DNA from: JANQEA01 sp964466035
GTDB taxonomy: Bacteria; Bipolaricaulota; Bipolaricaulia; UBA7950; UBA9294
Direction of reading: 5' to 3'
Length of the DNA: 64,000 nt
Assembly: GCA_964466035.1 (NCBI GenBank)
Contig: CAYXLR010000001.1
Location: 62,001 to 126,000, forward strand
The notes beneath the pieces were generated by a model that was given only the letters and a program-made list of their open reading frames with translations, made no database searches and was not told where the DNA came from. The translations under genes were made by a program, and so were the position numbers. Positions 1 to 6,754 of the stretch are shown here, piece after piece. Positions within the stretch are counted from its first letter, which is position 1; each line of letters begins with the position of its first letter.

Positions 1-130
1 TCGGCGCCGGGGTCAGGCTCTCGGACGGGATCAGGATGATCTTCTCCCGTTGACGGCGCTCCTCGGAGGCGATGAGCGCCGCCGTCTGGGGGTCGACGTC
101 GATCAGACGAGGCGCGTGGGCGTCGCTCAT
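1..130 (-). CDS. glyA: Serine hydroxymethyltransferase, N-terminal fragment
   Basis: About 43 N-terminal residues are visible before the window edge. The run after residue 15 (TAALIASEERRQREKIILIP followed by SES) matches the start of PLP-dependent serine hydroxymethyltransferase, which interconverts serine and glycine with tetrahydrofolate. The ATG shares an ATGA overlap with the stop of the gene upstream (127-1266), so it is translationally coupled and last of the visible genes in a minus-strand operon that runs from rpsF. The catalytic lysine region lies outside the window, so integrity cannot be judged. Confidence 0.8.
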   Translation of the reverse strand, partial: MSDAHAPRLIDVDPQTAALIASEERRQREKIILIPSESLTPAP

Positions 131-1266
131 GTTCGCTCGTTCCTTCCTGTGTACGGCTCGGGATGAAGTCTACGAACAAGCTCCCGCCCTTTCCAGCAGG
201 CCTCGGCGAGGAGGTACAGCCCGCCGGAGACGAGCGAGTGCCCTCCCAGCAGGACCGGGATCGGGGCGACCGCGGCGGCCTCCGCGAACGCGCGCCATCT
301 TGGGTCCTCGATCCCCTCGGCGAGGAACAGGTCGCTCGCGAATCGGTCGGAGGCGGGCGGGAGCCGGCCGTCGACGGCGAGGAGCGGCCGCGTGTCGAGG
401 ACGGCCGCATCCGCGATTTGTGCCAATCGGGCGAAGAAGGCGGCGGGGCCGTCCTCGCGCAGGATCCACTGCAGGAGAAGCGGTCGCACGTCGCCGCCGT
501 AAGCCCGCATCCCGCGCCCCTCGACGACGCCGGCGGTTCGACAGGCGACCCGTCGTTCGAACGCCCCCCACGTCGTCGGGTTGATCCTTCCGGAGAGATG
601 GACGAAGGAGGAGCGGTCGGCCAGGCGGTCGCAGACGGCGGAGAGCGTCGGATGCTCGAGTCTGGTCTCTTTCAGGAACTGTCGCGCCGCGTCGCCGCCT
701 CGACCCGAGGCGCGGAGGACGAGGAGGTCGGTCGGCGTGTCGATGTCGAACTCGGTCTCGACCGAGCGGAAGAGCGGGAAGCACGGGATCCCCGCGTCGG
801 AGAGGGCGAAGCCGAGGCCGTTGTCGTTCTCCGGGAGCTCGATCTCGAGGAGAAAGGACGCCGACGAGAAGACGGCGAAGTCGCACGAGTAGAAGTTGTT
901 GAACAGGGCGCCCGGCTCGTCCCGATCGGCGAACGCGTTCAAGGTCCCGATCGAGTCGTCGCTCAGGAGCCCGCCGCTCCCGCTCCCGAAATAGAGGAGC
1001 GCGTCGATGCCGCGCTCGCGGACGAGCCGTTTGAGGGTCGCGCCGAAGTCGAACGGCCCGTCGGGATCCGGGCGGACGACCTCCACGTCGAGCCCGGCGA
1101 AGCGCTCGCCGTCGTCTTCGCCCGCCACGAAGACGACCTCGTCGACGTGGGGCCGAAGGGCGCGGATCAGGTCCTCGGACGACGCGATCCTGCCGGCCGC
1201 GACGAACCGCTCCGGCTCCGTCGTTCCGATCGGGGGGTGGAAGATCGCGGCAACGGTTCGCTTCAT
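127..1266 (-). CDS. GT-A/MobA-like nucleotidyltransferase-fold protein, function unknown
   Basis: 379 aa. The ATG at 1266 overlaps the helicase stop (ATGA) and was preferred over a longer frame that would run inside the helicase gene. The N-terminal half has a Rossmann-like start, a glycine-rich FGSGSGG stretch near residue 95 and a FDIDTPTDLLVL segment. That last signature resembles the metal/product loop of CofC/MobA-type nucleotidyltransferases. The C-terminal half has no recognisable domain. It is coupled to mrfA upstream and glyA downstream by 4-base overlaps. I infer a small-molecule or cofactor role, but no substrate can be assigned. It could also be a catalytically dead GT-A relative. 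Confidence 0.6.
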   Translation of the reverse strand: MKRTVAAIFHPPIGTTEPERFVAAGRIASSEDLIRALRPHVDEVVFVAGEDDGERFAGLDVEVVRPDPDGPFDFGATLKRLVRERGIDALLYFGSGSGGLLSDDSIGTLNAFADRDEPGALFNNFYSCDFAVFSSASFLLEIELPENDNGLGFALSDAGIPCFPLFRSVETEFDIDTPTDLLVLRASGRGGDAARQFLKETRLEHPTLSAVCDRLADRSSFVHLSGRINPTTWGAFERRVACRTAGVVEGRGMRAYGGDVRPLLLQWILREDGPAAFFARLAQIADAAVLDTRPLLAVDGRLPPASDRFASDLFLAEGIEDPRWRAFAEAAAVAPIPVLLGGHSLVSGGLYLLAEACWKGRELVRRLHPEPYTGRNERT

Positions 1267-3482
1267 CCGTCGGCCTCCGGGCGCGTCCCTTGGGTCAGGA
1301 CTTCGAGGATACGGATCGTCCCCGGCTTGAAGAGCGGCTCGTTCTGGCTCCCGCAGCGGGGCGAAAGGAGGCACGACGGGCAGCCCGCGTCGCAGGCGCA
1401 ATCGCGGACGAGCGCGTGGGCCCGCTTGGCGAGCCGGTCGAACGCGTCAAACAGAGCAGGCGCGATCCCCGCCCCGCCGGTGAGGCCGTCGAACAGCACG
1501 ATCGTCGGCGCCTGGGTCTGCGCGTGGTTCGGCGCGGAGACGCCGCCGACGTCGGTCGCGTCGCACAACACGAGGAGCGGCGCCATCGCGATCAGCGCGT
1601 GTTCGGCTCCGTGCAGCGAGCCGAGGAGGTGCTCGGGGGAGAGGTCTTCGATCTCGGTCCGGAAGGCGATCCACATCGCGTCGGTCTCGTAGACGTGCGG
1701 TGGGAGGTCGAGCGGATGGACCGACACGGTCCGATCGGCGTGGATCGTCTTGTACCCGAGGAACGATTCCGTGACGCGGACCCGGCCGGTGCTCAGTTCG
1801 CGGCTCGCGCGGGCGTCGGTCTCCTCGGAGGAGAGGATCTCGACTTCGGAGGCGCGGAGGCTGTGCGTATGGTAGTCAACCTCCTCTCTCCGGACCTCGA
1901 CGACGCCTTGATCGAGGTCGAGGCGGTCGACGACGTACGTTTCGCCTCGGTGGAGGTAGACTGCGCCGGGAAACGCGTCCCGCCGGGCGCGGACCGGGTC
2001 CATCGTCTCGATCAGCCGATCGTCGCACGTCATCCGGATCGTCTCGCCGCTCAAGTCGTCGAGAGAGACGATCTCGTGGGCGCGACGGAGGCCGCGGTAG
2101 ACGTAGCCGCGGGGCGTCGGCGCGAGGAGCCCCTGTTCGCACAAGCCGGCGGCCAGTTCCGCGTCCGCGGCCGTCAGGTCCGCCTCCGGCAGCGGGAGCT
2201 CGGCGGCGGCGCAGGCGAGGTGCCCGGCCCGTTGGCGGGGGTTGCTCAGCGGGACGACGAGCCGCTCGCGCGTCTCGCCGAGAAACTCCCCGGGATGCGA
2301 AAGGAAGTACCGGTCGAGCGGGTTCTCGAACGGGACGAAGACGAGAAGGGACGGCTCCGAGCCGCGGCCCGCCCTTCCGGCTTGCTGCCACGCGGAGAGC
2401 AGGCTCCCGGGGAAGCCGACGAGGATCGCCGCGTCGAGCCCGCCGATGTCGATCCCCGCCTCGAGGGCGGTGGTCGACACGACGCCGCGGACCGTCCCTT
2501 CCCTCAAACCCTTCTCGAGTTCCCTGCGTTCCTCGGGGAGATACCCGGCCCGGTAGGAGGCGATCCCCTCCGCTCCGGCTCGGGTCGCGCGCTGCGCGAT
2601 CACCTCGGCGGAGGCCCGGGTTCGGGTGAAGCAGATCGTCTGGACGCCGCGGTCGGTGAGAAACGCGAGGAGACCGGCGACCTGCGACGTGACGGAGCGG
2701 GACGGATCGGTCAGCGGATCCCAGAACAGGACGCGCTTCTCCCCGCGCCCCGACCCGTCCTCGCGGACGGAGACCGCGTCGCGTCCGACCAGCGCGCGGG
2801 CGAACTCCTCCGGATTGGCGACCGACGCGGACGAGAGGACGATCCGGGGCGCCCCCCCGTAATGGTCGACGATCCGAAGGAGCCGCCGGAGGAGGAACGC
2901 CACGTTGCTCCCGTAGACGCCGCGGTAGTGGTGCGCTTCGTCGATCACCAGGGCGCGCAGGTTGGCGAAGATCCGAGCCCACTGATGGTGCCAGGGAAGG
3001 TACTGGTGGAGCGCGTGGGGGTTTGTCAGGACGATCCGCGACGTGCGCTTGATCCGGTTCCGGCTCGACGTCGGCGTGTCCCCGTCGTACGTCGCCGGGT
3101 GCAGGTCCAGGCCGCAGGCGGACTCGATGTCGTGAAGCTTTCCCAGCTGGTCGTTGGCGAGCGCCTTGAGCGGGTAGAGGTAGAGGGCGCAGCCAGTCGG
3201 ATTGTCGATCAGCGCCTCGAGGACCGGGAGGTTGAACGCGAGCGTCTTCCCGGACGCCGTCGGGGTCGTGATGATGACGTCCTCGCCGTTGCGGAACGCC
3301 TCGATGACCTCGGCCTGATGCCGATACAGGGCGATCCCGCGGGACTCGAGGTAATCATCGAAGGTCGCGGGGAGCGGGACGGCCGAACGCTTCGCCGTGG
3401 AGCCCGGACGGACGGCGGCGTGGGCGATCTGTCCTCGGTACCAAGGCGAGCGCTCGAGATCGCCGACGAGCCGGTCAAGCAT
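1263..3482 (-). CDS. mrfA: MrfA/YprA-family DEAH helicase with C-terminal zinc site
   Basis: 739 aa SF2 helicase. Visible motifs are Walker A TPTASGKT (73-80), DEAH (181-184), a motif III SAS and motif VI QQAGRAGRG. A C-terminal DUF1998-type region ends in a Cys cluster (C695, C697, C701, C704, C710) that fits the family zinc site. MrfA is a DNA-repair helicase that works with the exonuclease MrfB on mitomycin-type lesions in Bacillus subtilis. Here mrfB lies directly upstream with an 8-base overlap, which strongly supports the assignment. It is co-directional with ssb and the ribosomal genes, so it is probably expressed constitutively. An archaeal Hel308/Lhr-like role is less likely given the DUF1998 tail and the partner. 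Confidence 0.88.
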   Translation of the reverse strand: MLDRLVGDLERSPWYRGQIAHAAVRPGSTAKRSAVPLPATFDDYLESRGIALYRHQAEVIEAFRNGEDVIITTPTASGKTLAFNLPVLEALIDNPTGCALYLYPLKALANDQLGKLHDIESACGLDLHPATYDGDTPTSSRNRIKRTSRIVLTNPHALHQYLPWHHQWARIFANLRALVIDEAHHYRGVYGSNVAFLLRRLLRIVDHYGGAPRIVLSSASVANPEEFARALVGRDAVSVREDGSGRGEKRVLFWDPLTDPSRSVTSQVAGLLAFLTDRGVQTICFTRTRASAEVIAQRATRAGAEGIASYRAGYLPEERRELEKGLREGTVRGVVSTTALEAGIDIGGLDAAILVGFPGSLLSAWQQAGRAGRGSEPSLLVFVPFENPLDRYFLSHPGEFLGETRERLVVPLSNPRQRAGHLACAAAELPLPEADLTAADAELAAGLCEQGLLAPTPRGYVYRGLRRAHEIVSLDDLSGETIRMTCDDRLIETMDPVRARRDAFPGAVYLHRGETYVVDRLDLDQGVVEVRREEVDYHTHSLRASEVEILSSEETDARASRELSTGRVRVTESFLGYKTIHADRTVSVHPLDLPPHVYETDAMWIAFRTEIEDLSPEHLLGSLHGAEHALIAMAPLLVLCDATDVGGVSAPNHAQTQAPTIVLFDGLTGGAGIAPALFDAFDRLAKRAHALVRDCACDAGCPSCLLSPRCGSQNEPLFKPGTIRILEVLTQGTRPEADG

Positions 3483-4458
3483 CGCCGGCCATCCACAGTA
3501 GGTACTTGAGGAGGACGACGAGGCTGGCGAGATCCTGCCGGCTGTGGTTGACGATCGGCATGAGATAGGAGGCGTCTCCGGTCTCCAGATAGCTCGTGTA
3601 GTAGATCGGGACCTCGGCGCTCGGAAGATCGTTCGTCCGTCCGATGCCGAGCACGTGCTCTTCGATCGTGCCCAAGTGGCAGTCCGGGACCCCGCCGCCG
3701 AGCGCGCGGCGCGCGTGGTGGAGCAGGTCGACGTGGATCGGGGAATTGGGGAGGGACAGGCCGTAGTAGGCGAACCGCTCCTTCAGGATCGTCCAATCGA
3801 AGCTCTTCCCGTTGTAGGAGAGAAGGGCGGCCGCACCGCGAAGCTCGGCGTCCATCCGTTCGAGGAGCGCCACCTCCGCGCTCAAGGACGGCGCCAGGTA
3901 CTGGCGGATCAGGAAGCCGTCGTCGACGAACCGGCCGACGGCGACGAGGAAGATCGGGGAGCCGCCGAGGCCGAGCGTCTCCAGATCGAAGAAGAGGAGC
4001 GCCTCGGCCGGGAGGAGCCCGAGCGCTCGCAGATGAAGCGGATCGGCGCTCGGCAACCACCGATCGAGCGAACGGTAGACCGAACCGGGGTCGAGCGGCG
4101 TTCCCCAGTGTGTCAGCAGCGCGCTTGACGCCTTCCCCCACCGAGGGTGGTCGGACAGCTCCGAGATCGACCGGTAGCCGTCTTCTCGGAGCCTCGCCGT
4201 GTATCGATCGCCAATGCCGAAGACGAGGCGAAGCTCGGCGAGGAGCGCCCGGGTCGTCGCGTCACGATCCACGTCGAGCGTCGACAGCGGAGGACGGTGA
4301 TCGAGCGTCAGACAGCCGGAAGGATCCGCCACCGCTTCCGGAAACGCGGCCTCCAAGGAGATCGCTTCCGTTTCAACGACGGACGACGGATGCCAGGCGG
4401 GGGTTCCGGTTCGAGCCTTGTCGGCCAGCCGCCCCACGGTTCTGTCGATCTTGGGCAT
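3475..4458 (-). CDS. mrfB: MrfB/YprB-like DEDDh 3'-5' exonuclease
   Basis: 327 aa. An RNase H-like exonuclease domain (about 152-327) carries the DEDDh residues: FDLETLGL (D158, E160), YNGKSFDW (D221) and NHSRQD (H305, D309). Before it is a helix-hairpin-helix-like stretch (about 76-110, FGIGDRYTARL) that may bind DNA. The ATG at 4458 is preferred; a GTG one codon upstream is possible. It lies 27 bases after rpsR and overlaps mrfA by 8 bases. By analogy with B. subtilis MrfAB it should trim DNA at lesions opened by the helicase. All four catalytic acids and the histidine are present, so it is probably active. Confidence 0.85.
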   Translation of the reverse strand: MPKIDRTVGRLADKARTGTPAWHPSSVVETEAISLEAAFPEAVADPSGCLTLDHRPPLSTLDVDRDATTRALLAELRLVFGIGDRYTARLREDGYRSISELSDHPRWGKASSALLTHWGTPLDPGSVYRSLDRWLPSADPLHLRALGLLPAEALLFFDLETLGLGGSPIFLVAVGRFVDDGFLIRQYLAPSLSAEVALLERMDAELRGAAALLSYNGKSFDWTILKERFAYYGLSLPNSPIHVDLLHHARRALGGGVPDCHLGTIEEHVLGIGRTNDLPSAEVPIYYTSYLETGDASYLMPIVNHSRQDLASLVVLLKYLLWMAGDA

Positions 4459-4485
4459 CACTGGCGGGAGGCCGGGGAGCGTCTG

Positions 4486-4722
4486 CTACCGGCGCATCTT
4501 CATCGGCTCTCGCTCTCCGACGTACGGCAGAAGGGCGAGCTTCCGGGCGCGGTTGATCTCGAGCGCCAGCTGCCGCTGGTGCTTGGCGCAGAGGCGCGTC
4601 GCTCTCTTGGGAAGGATCTTCCCGAGGCGGTTCATGAACTGCTTGAGCTCCTGGGGCTTCTTGTAGTCCAGGGTCGCTTTTCCCTCGCACACTCGGCACT
4701 TGCGTCTTCGCTTGTTGAACAT
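4486..4722 (-). CDS. rpsR: 30S ribosomal protein S18
   Basis: 78 aa, the normal length for bS18. It is highly basic, with the conserved core YKKPQELKQFMN and the segment LPKRATRLCAKHQRQLALEI. An N-terminal CRVC pair plus later Cys and His residues suggest the zinc-binding C+ form of S18 (two of the usual four Cys are clear). It starts 3 bases after ssb in the classic rpsF-ssb-rpsR order. It binds the 30S platform next to S6. Confidence 0.97.
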   Translation of the reverse strand: MFNKRRRKCRVCEGKATLDYKKPQELKQFMNRLGKILPKRATRLCAKHQRQLALEINRARKLALLPYVGEREPMKMRR

Positions 4723-4725
4723 GGC

Positions 4726-5142
4726 CTAGAACGGAACCTCCTCGTCCTTCTGGGGGGCGGGCTCGGAGACGGTCGACGGTTCGGACGGAGCCGAATCGGC
4801 CTGCCTGGGCGGTCCTCCGAGGAACTGAACGCTCTGCGCGACGACCTCGACGACCTTCTTTCTCTCCCCCTCGGCGTTCTCGAACGAGTCGATGCGAAGT
4901 CGACCCTCGACGGCGACCGATCTCCCCTTGCTCAGGTAGTTCGCGCAGTTCTCAGCCTGGTTCCCCCACGCCACGATCGGGACGAAGGTGGTCTCCTCCT
5001 GAAGCTGCCCGGAGGAGTCCTTGTACTGGCGATTGACCGCGATCGAGAACCGCGTGCGAGCCGTGCCGCTCGGCGTGTACCGGAGCTCGGGATCGGCCGT
5101 CAGATTCCCGATGAGGATGACCTTGTTCAGACTCGCTGCCAT
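4726..5142 (-). CDS. ssb: Single-stranded DNA-binding protein
   Basis: 138 aa. The OB fold is at 1-110, beginning LNKVILIGNLTADPELRY, with the typical VAWGNQAENCANYL region. A short acidic linker ends in DEEVPF, the C-terminal tip that recruits repair and replication partners. A GGGAGG Shine-Dalgarno lies 4 bases before the ATG. It sits between rpsF and rpsR as in most bacteria. One OB fold per chain implies a tetramer. Confidence 0.97.
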   Translation of the reverse strand: MAASLNKVILIGNLTADPELRYTPSGTARTRFSIAVNRQYKDSSGQLQEETTFVPIVAWGNQAENCANYLSKGRSVAVEGRLRIDSFENAEGERKKVVEVVAQSVQFLGGPPRQADSAPSEPSTVSEPAPQKDEEVPF

Positions 5143-5152
5143 GGGACCTCCC

Positions 5153-5437
5153 CTACGAACGGGAGACGATCTGATAGCGAAGGATCTCTTCGTCGATGTT
5201 GAGCCGATCCTCCACCGTCTTCACGGAGCTCGGCGGGAGACGGAACTCCGCCAGGCCGTAGTACCCTTCGCTGTTGTGCTTGATCTCGTAGGCGAGGACG
5301 CGCTTTCCCCAGTCCTCGACCTTCCCGAGCTCCCCGCCGTTCTCGGTGATCAGGGTATGGATCCGCTCGACCTTCGTCGAGCGATCCTCGTCCGACAGGT
5401 CGGGACGTATCACATACACGATCTCGTATTCTCTCAA
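5153..5437 (-). CDS. rpsF: 30S ribosomal protein S6
   Basis: 94 aa, beginning REYEIVYVIRPDLSDED, with the conserved KRVLAYEIKHNSEGYYGLAEF core of bS6 in abbreviated view (K65-F86 region). The start codon is TTG at 5437, preceded by GAGGAG, so the initiator is non-ATG. It leads the rpsF-ssb-rpsR-mrfB-mrfA operon. A consensus promoter lies just upstream (5468-5496). Confidence 0.95.
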   Translation of the reverse strand: MREYEIVYVIRPDLSDEDRSTKVERIHTLITENGGELGKVEDWGKRVLAYEIKHNSEGYYGLAEFRLPPSSVKTVEDRLNIDEEILRYQIVSRS

Positions 5438-5467
5438 CTCTGACTCCTCGTCGTCGAACTGGGCGTA

Positions 5468-5496
5468 ACTGTATCGTCGGCCGGAAGGGAAGTCAA
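5468..5496 (-). promoter_or_regulatory. Sigma70-type promoter of the rpsF operon
   Basis: On the minus strand, TTGACT (5491-5496) and TACAGT (5468-5473) are separated by exactly 17 bases. The leader to the TTG start codon would be about 25 bases and contains the Shine-Dalgarno. Confidence 0.7.
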
Positions 5497-5715
5497 ACGG
5501 GTTGGAGTCTCGGTTTCGAACGGGACGCCGGGCGGGTTCTTTCGACGCCCCTCATTAGTTTTTCGGAGGGACGTCGTGAGGGAGTTCGCCGGAGCGGGAT
5601 CCGTGAAGTCGCCCGTTCGCCGGAGAAGCGAGAGCCATTCTCCATATCGCGAGCAAGGTAAAAAGATATGAAATAACTTATTCTTGAAGCGTGATGAAAA
5701 TTACATTCAAGAAAC
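5497..5715. other. Divergent intergenic spacer, no gene seen
   Basis: Between the rpsF promoter and the peptide-array promoter I see no convincing ORF. It holds a weak inverted repeat (GGGCG at 5530-5534, CGCCC at 5546-5550) followed by a T-rich run, which could terminate plus-strand read-through. An unusually AT-rich stretch (about 5655-5715) lies just upstream of the array promoter and could act as an UP element or regulator site. Confidence 0.4.
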
Positions 5716-5744
5716 TTGACCGAGCGCACTGTTTCCCCTATACA
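5716..5744 (+). promoter_or_regulatory. Sigma70-type promoter of the small-peptide array
   Basis: TTGACC (5716-5721) and TATACA (5739-5744) with a 17-base spacer. The predicted start is near 5751, giving a leader of about 89 bases before the first peptide gene. The adjacent AT-rich DNA contrasts with the GC-rich surroundings. It is one of the strongest promoter matches in the window. Confidence 0.75.
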
Positions 5745-5764
5745 TTGGGGTATCCGAACTGTCA

Positions 5765-5819
5765 CAAGGACAAGGGAACGCAAACTGCGATCTCGATGGA
5801 TCGCGGGGGTCTTTCCTTG
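5765..5819 (+). promoter_or_regulatory. Structured 5' leader RNA of the peptide array
   Basis: Two nested stems are visible: CAAGGA (5765-5770) pairs with TCCTTG (5814-5819), and CTGCGATC (5785-5792) pairs with GATCGCGG (5799-5806). Between them is an asymmetric internal loop (14 and 7 bases) with a GGGAACGCAAA strand. It does not match the c-di-GMP-I (GEMM) consensus or another riboswitch I can name. It ends 20 bases before the first ATG, so it could govern translation. Confidence 0.45.
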
Positions 5820-5839
5820 CCTGGCGAGGAGGAGGCGCG

Positions 5840-6001
5840 ATGAAGTGGGGCGGATACAACCGGAGAGGAGAGGAGAGAATTAGCAGGGTATTCAAGAGGC
5901 TGCTCGGCGTGAGAGGGACGTACTACCTGTTGACGTTGACGGCGCTGGCGTTGTTGCTGGCGGAGAGCATCAAGTGGTCCCCGGACCTACCGGGCAAGTA
6001 A
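5840..6001 (+). CDS. Small array peptide 1 (53 aa)
   Basis: 53 aa. It begins MKWGGYNRRGEER, then a basic amphipathic stretch, then a hydrophobic segment (about residues 28-42, YYLLTLTALALLLAE) and a short polar tail. The ATG follows a GA-rich Shine-Dalgarno (GAGGAGG). It is the first of at least four related genes spaced 15-22 bases apart. The N-terminus is strongly conserved between copies while linker and tail vary. It looks like a single-pass membrane or exported peptide. I recognise no named family. A signal or pheromone precursor, a toxin or a small membrane regulator are all open. Confidence 0.7.
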   Translation: MKWGGYNRRGEERISRVFKRLLGVRGTYYLLTLTALALLLAESIKWSPDLPGK

Positions 6002-6016
6002 GGGAGGTGTAGGACA

Positions 6017-6151
6017 ATGAAGTGGGGCGGATACACACGGAACGGCGAAGAGCGGATGAAGAAGCTGTTTGGCCGGAAGTCGGTGTGGTACCTGTTGACG
6101 CTGGCGGCGGTTGGGCTGTTGTTGGCGCAGAACATCAAGTGGTCTCCGTAG
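6017..6151 (+). CDS. Small array peptide 2 (44 aa)
   Basis: 44 aa. Starts MKWGGYTRNGEERMKKLF and ends NIKWSP, with a hydrophobic segment YLLTLAAVGLLLA. A GGGAGGTG Shine-Dalgarno (6002-6009) precedes the ATG. It begins 15 bases after the stop of copy 1. The nearly identical N-terminus and the in-frame stop in each copy argue for real translated genes rather than a chance repeat. Confidence 0.75.
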   Translation: MKWGGYTRNGEERMKKLFGRKSVWYLLTLAAVGLLLAQNIKWSP

Positions 6152-6173
6152 GGACCAAGGAGGCGATCGAGCG

Positions 6174-6261
6174 ATGAAGTGGGGCGGATACACACGGAAC
6201 GGCGAGGAGCGGATGAAGAAGCTGTTTGGCCGGAAGTCGGTGTGGTACCTGTTGACGCTGG
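6174..6261 (+). CDS. Small array peptide 3, 3' end lost in assembly gap
   Basis: The first 29 codons are visible and match peptide 2 residue for residue over that length, then the N run begins. An AAGGAGG Shine-Dalgarno lies 10 bases before the ATG. The sequence to the right of the gap resumes in register with the same hydrophobic segment, so the gap either hides further copies or is an artefact of near-identical repeats. Confidence 0.7.
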
Positions 6262-6361
6262 NNNNNNNNNNNNNNNNNNNNNNNNNNNNNNNNNNNNNNN
6301 NNNNNNNNNNNNNNNNNNNNNNNNNNNNNNNNNNNNNNNNNNNNNNNNNNNNNNNNNNNNN
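6262..6361. other. Assembly gap (100 N) within the peptide array
   Basis: Exactly 100 N, the usual placeholder for a gap of unknown size. Both flanks are the same point of the repeat unit (…ACGCTGG before, CGGCGGTTGG after). The true number of peptide genes is therefore unknown. Confidence 0.95.
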
Positions 6362-6408
6362 CGGCGGTTGGGCTTCTGTTGGCGCAGAACATCAAGTGGT
6401 CTCCGTAG
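6362..6408 (+). CDS. Small array peptide, 3' fragment after the gap
   Basis: The last 15 codons of a copy: AVGLLLAQNIKWSP then TAG, identical at the protein level to the end of peptide 2 though not identical in bases (GGGCTTCTG rather than GGGCTGTTG). That difference suggests it is a distinct copy and not simply the end of copy 3. Confidence 0.6.
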
Positions 6409-6430
6409 GGATGTAGGAACACATCAAACG

Positions 6431-6565
6431 ATGAAGTGGGGCGGATACAACCGGAACGGCGAGGAGCGGATGAAGCGGCTGTTCAGCGGGAAGGCGGCGT
6501 ACTACCTGTTGACGGCGTTGATGCTGGCGGAGAGCACCGAGCAGCGGCCGGAGGGCCGCGGATAG
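6431..6565 (+). CDS. Small array peptide, last copy (44 aa)
   Basis: 44 aa. MKWGGYNRNGEERMKRLF, then YYLLTALMLAE and a divergent polar tail ending EGRG. Its Shine-Dalgarno is weaker than in the other copies. The 3' end of the gene contains a GC-rich hairpin (GCGGCC 6544-6549 with GGCCGC 6554-6559). It closes the array. Confidence 0.75.
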   Translation: MKWGGYNRNGEERMKRLFSGKAAYYLLTALMLAESTEQRPEGRG

Positions 6566-6652
6566 GGAAAGGCGAGACCCTAGGTCCTAACTGGGTAGGG
6601 CTGCCTACTGGAGATTGCTTCGAGGGGGGGTGGCAAAAGGGGATCAAGCCGA

Positions 6653-6698
6653 GGGATTCGGCGTCGGTCACCGAATCCCGTGTGTTTTTTTTGTTTTT
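6653..6698 (+). terminator. Intrinsic terminator after the peptide array
   Basis: GGGATTCGG (6653-6661) and CCGAATCCC (6671-6679) form a 9-bp stem, followed within six bases by a run of eight T then five more T. This is the most classical rho-independent terminator in the window. It separates the array from the HD-GYP gene. The stretch between the last peptide and the terminator also has small stems (GACC/GGTC at 6576-6586, GTAGG/CCTAC at 6595-6608). Confidence 0.85.
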
Positions 6699-6703
6699 CG
6701 TGA

Positions 6704-6733
6704 TTGGCCGATCACCAGAGAATCTCGTACTCT
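6704..6733 (+). promoter_or_regulatory. Promoter of the HD-GYP operon
   Basis: TTGGCC (6704-6709) and TACTCT (6728-6733) with an 18-base spacer, directly after the array terminator. The leader to the ATG at 6755 would be about 15 bases and includes a GAGG Shine-Dalgarno. Confidence 0.5.
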
Positions 6734-6754
6734 TCGTATCGCGAGGATACAAAC

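Noticed and set aside
163..1692. Long plus-strand ORF opposite the left-end operon
   Set aside because: It is antisense to two well-supported genes with recognisable domains, is charge-rich, low in recognisable motifs, and typical of high-GC shadow frames. The same applies to other long antisense frames (for example 1290-3509, 12135-14285, 37346-39523).
5765..5819. c-di-GMP-I (GEMM) riboswitch before the peptide array
   Set aside because: It shares only a GCAAA-like string. The paired elements and the second conserved helix of GEMM are absent, so I report only an unassigned structure.
6704..6754. TTG start for the HD-GYP protein at 6704
   Set aside because: It falls inside the predicted promoter and has no Shine-Dalgarno; the ATG at 6755 has one and begins at a membrane helix.
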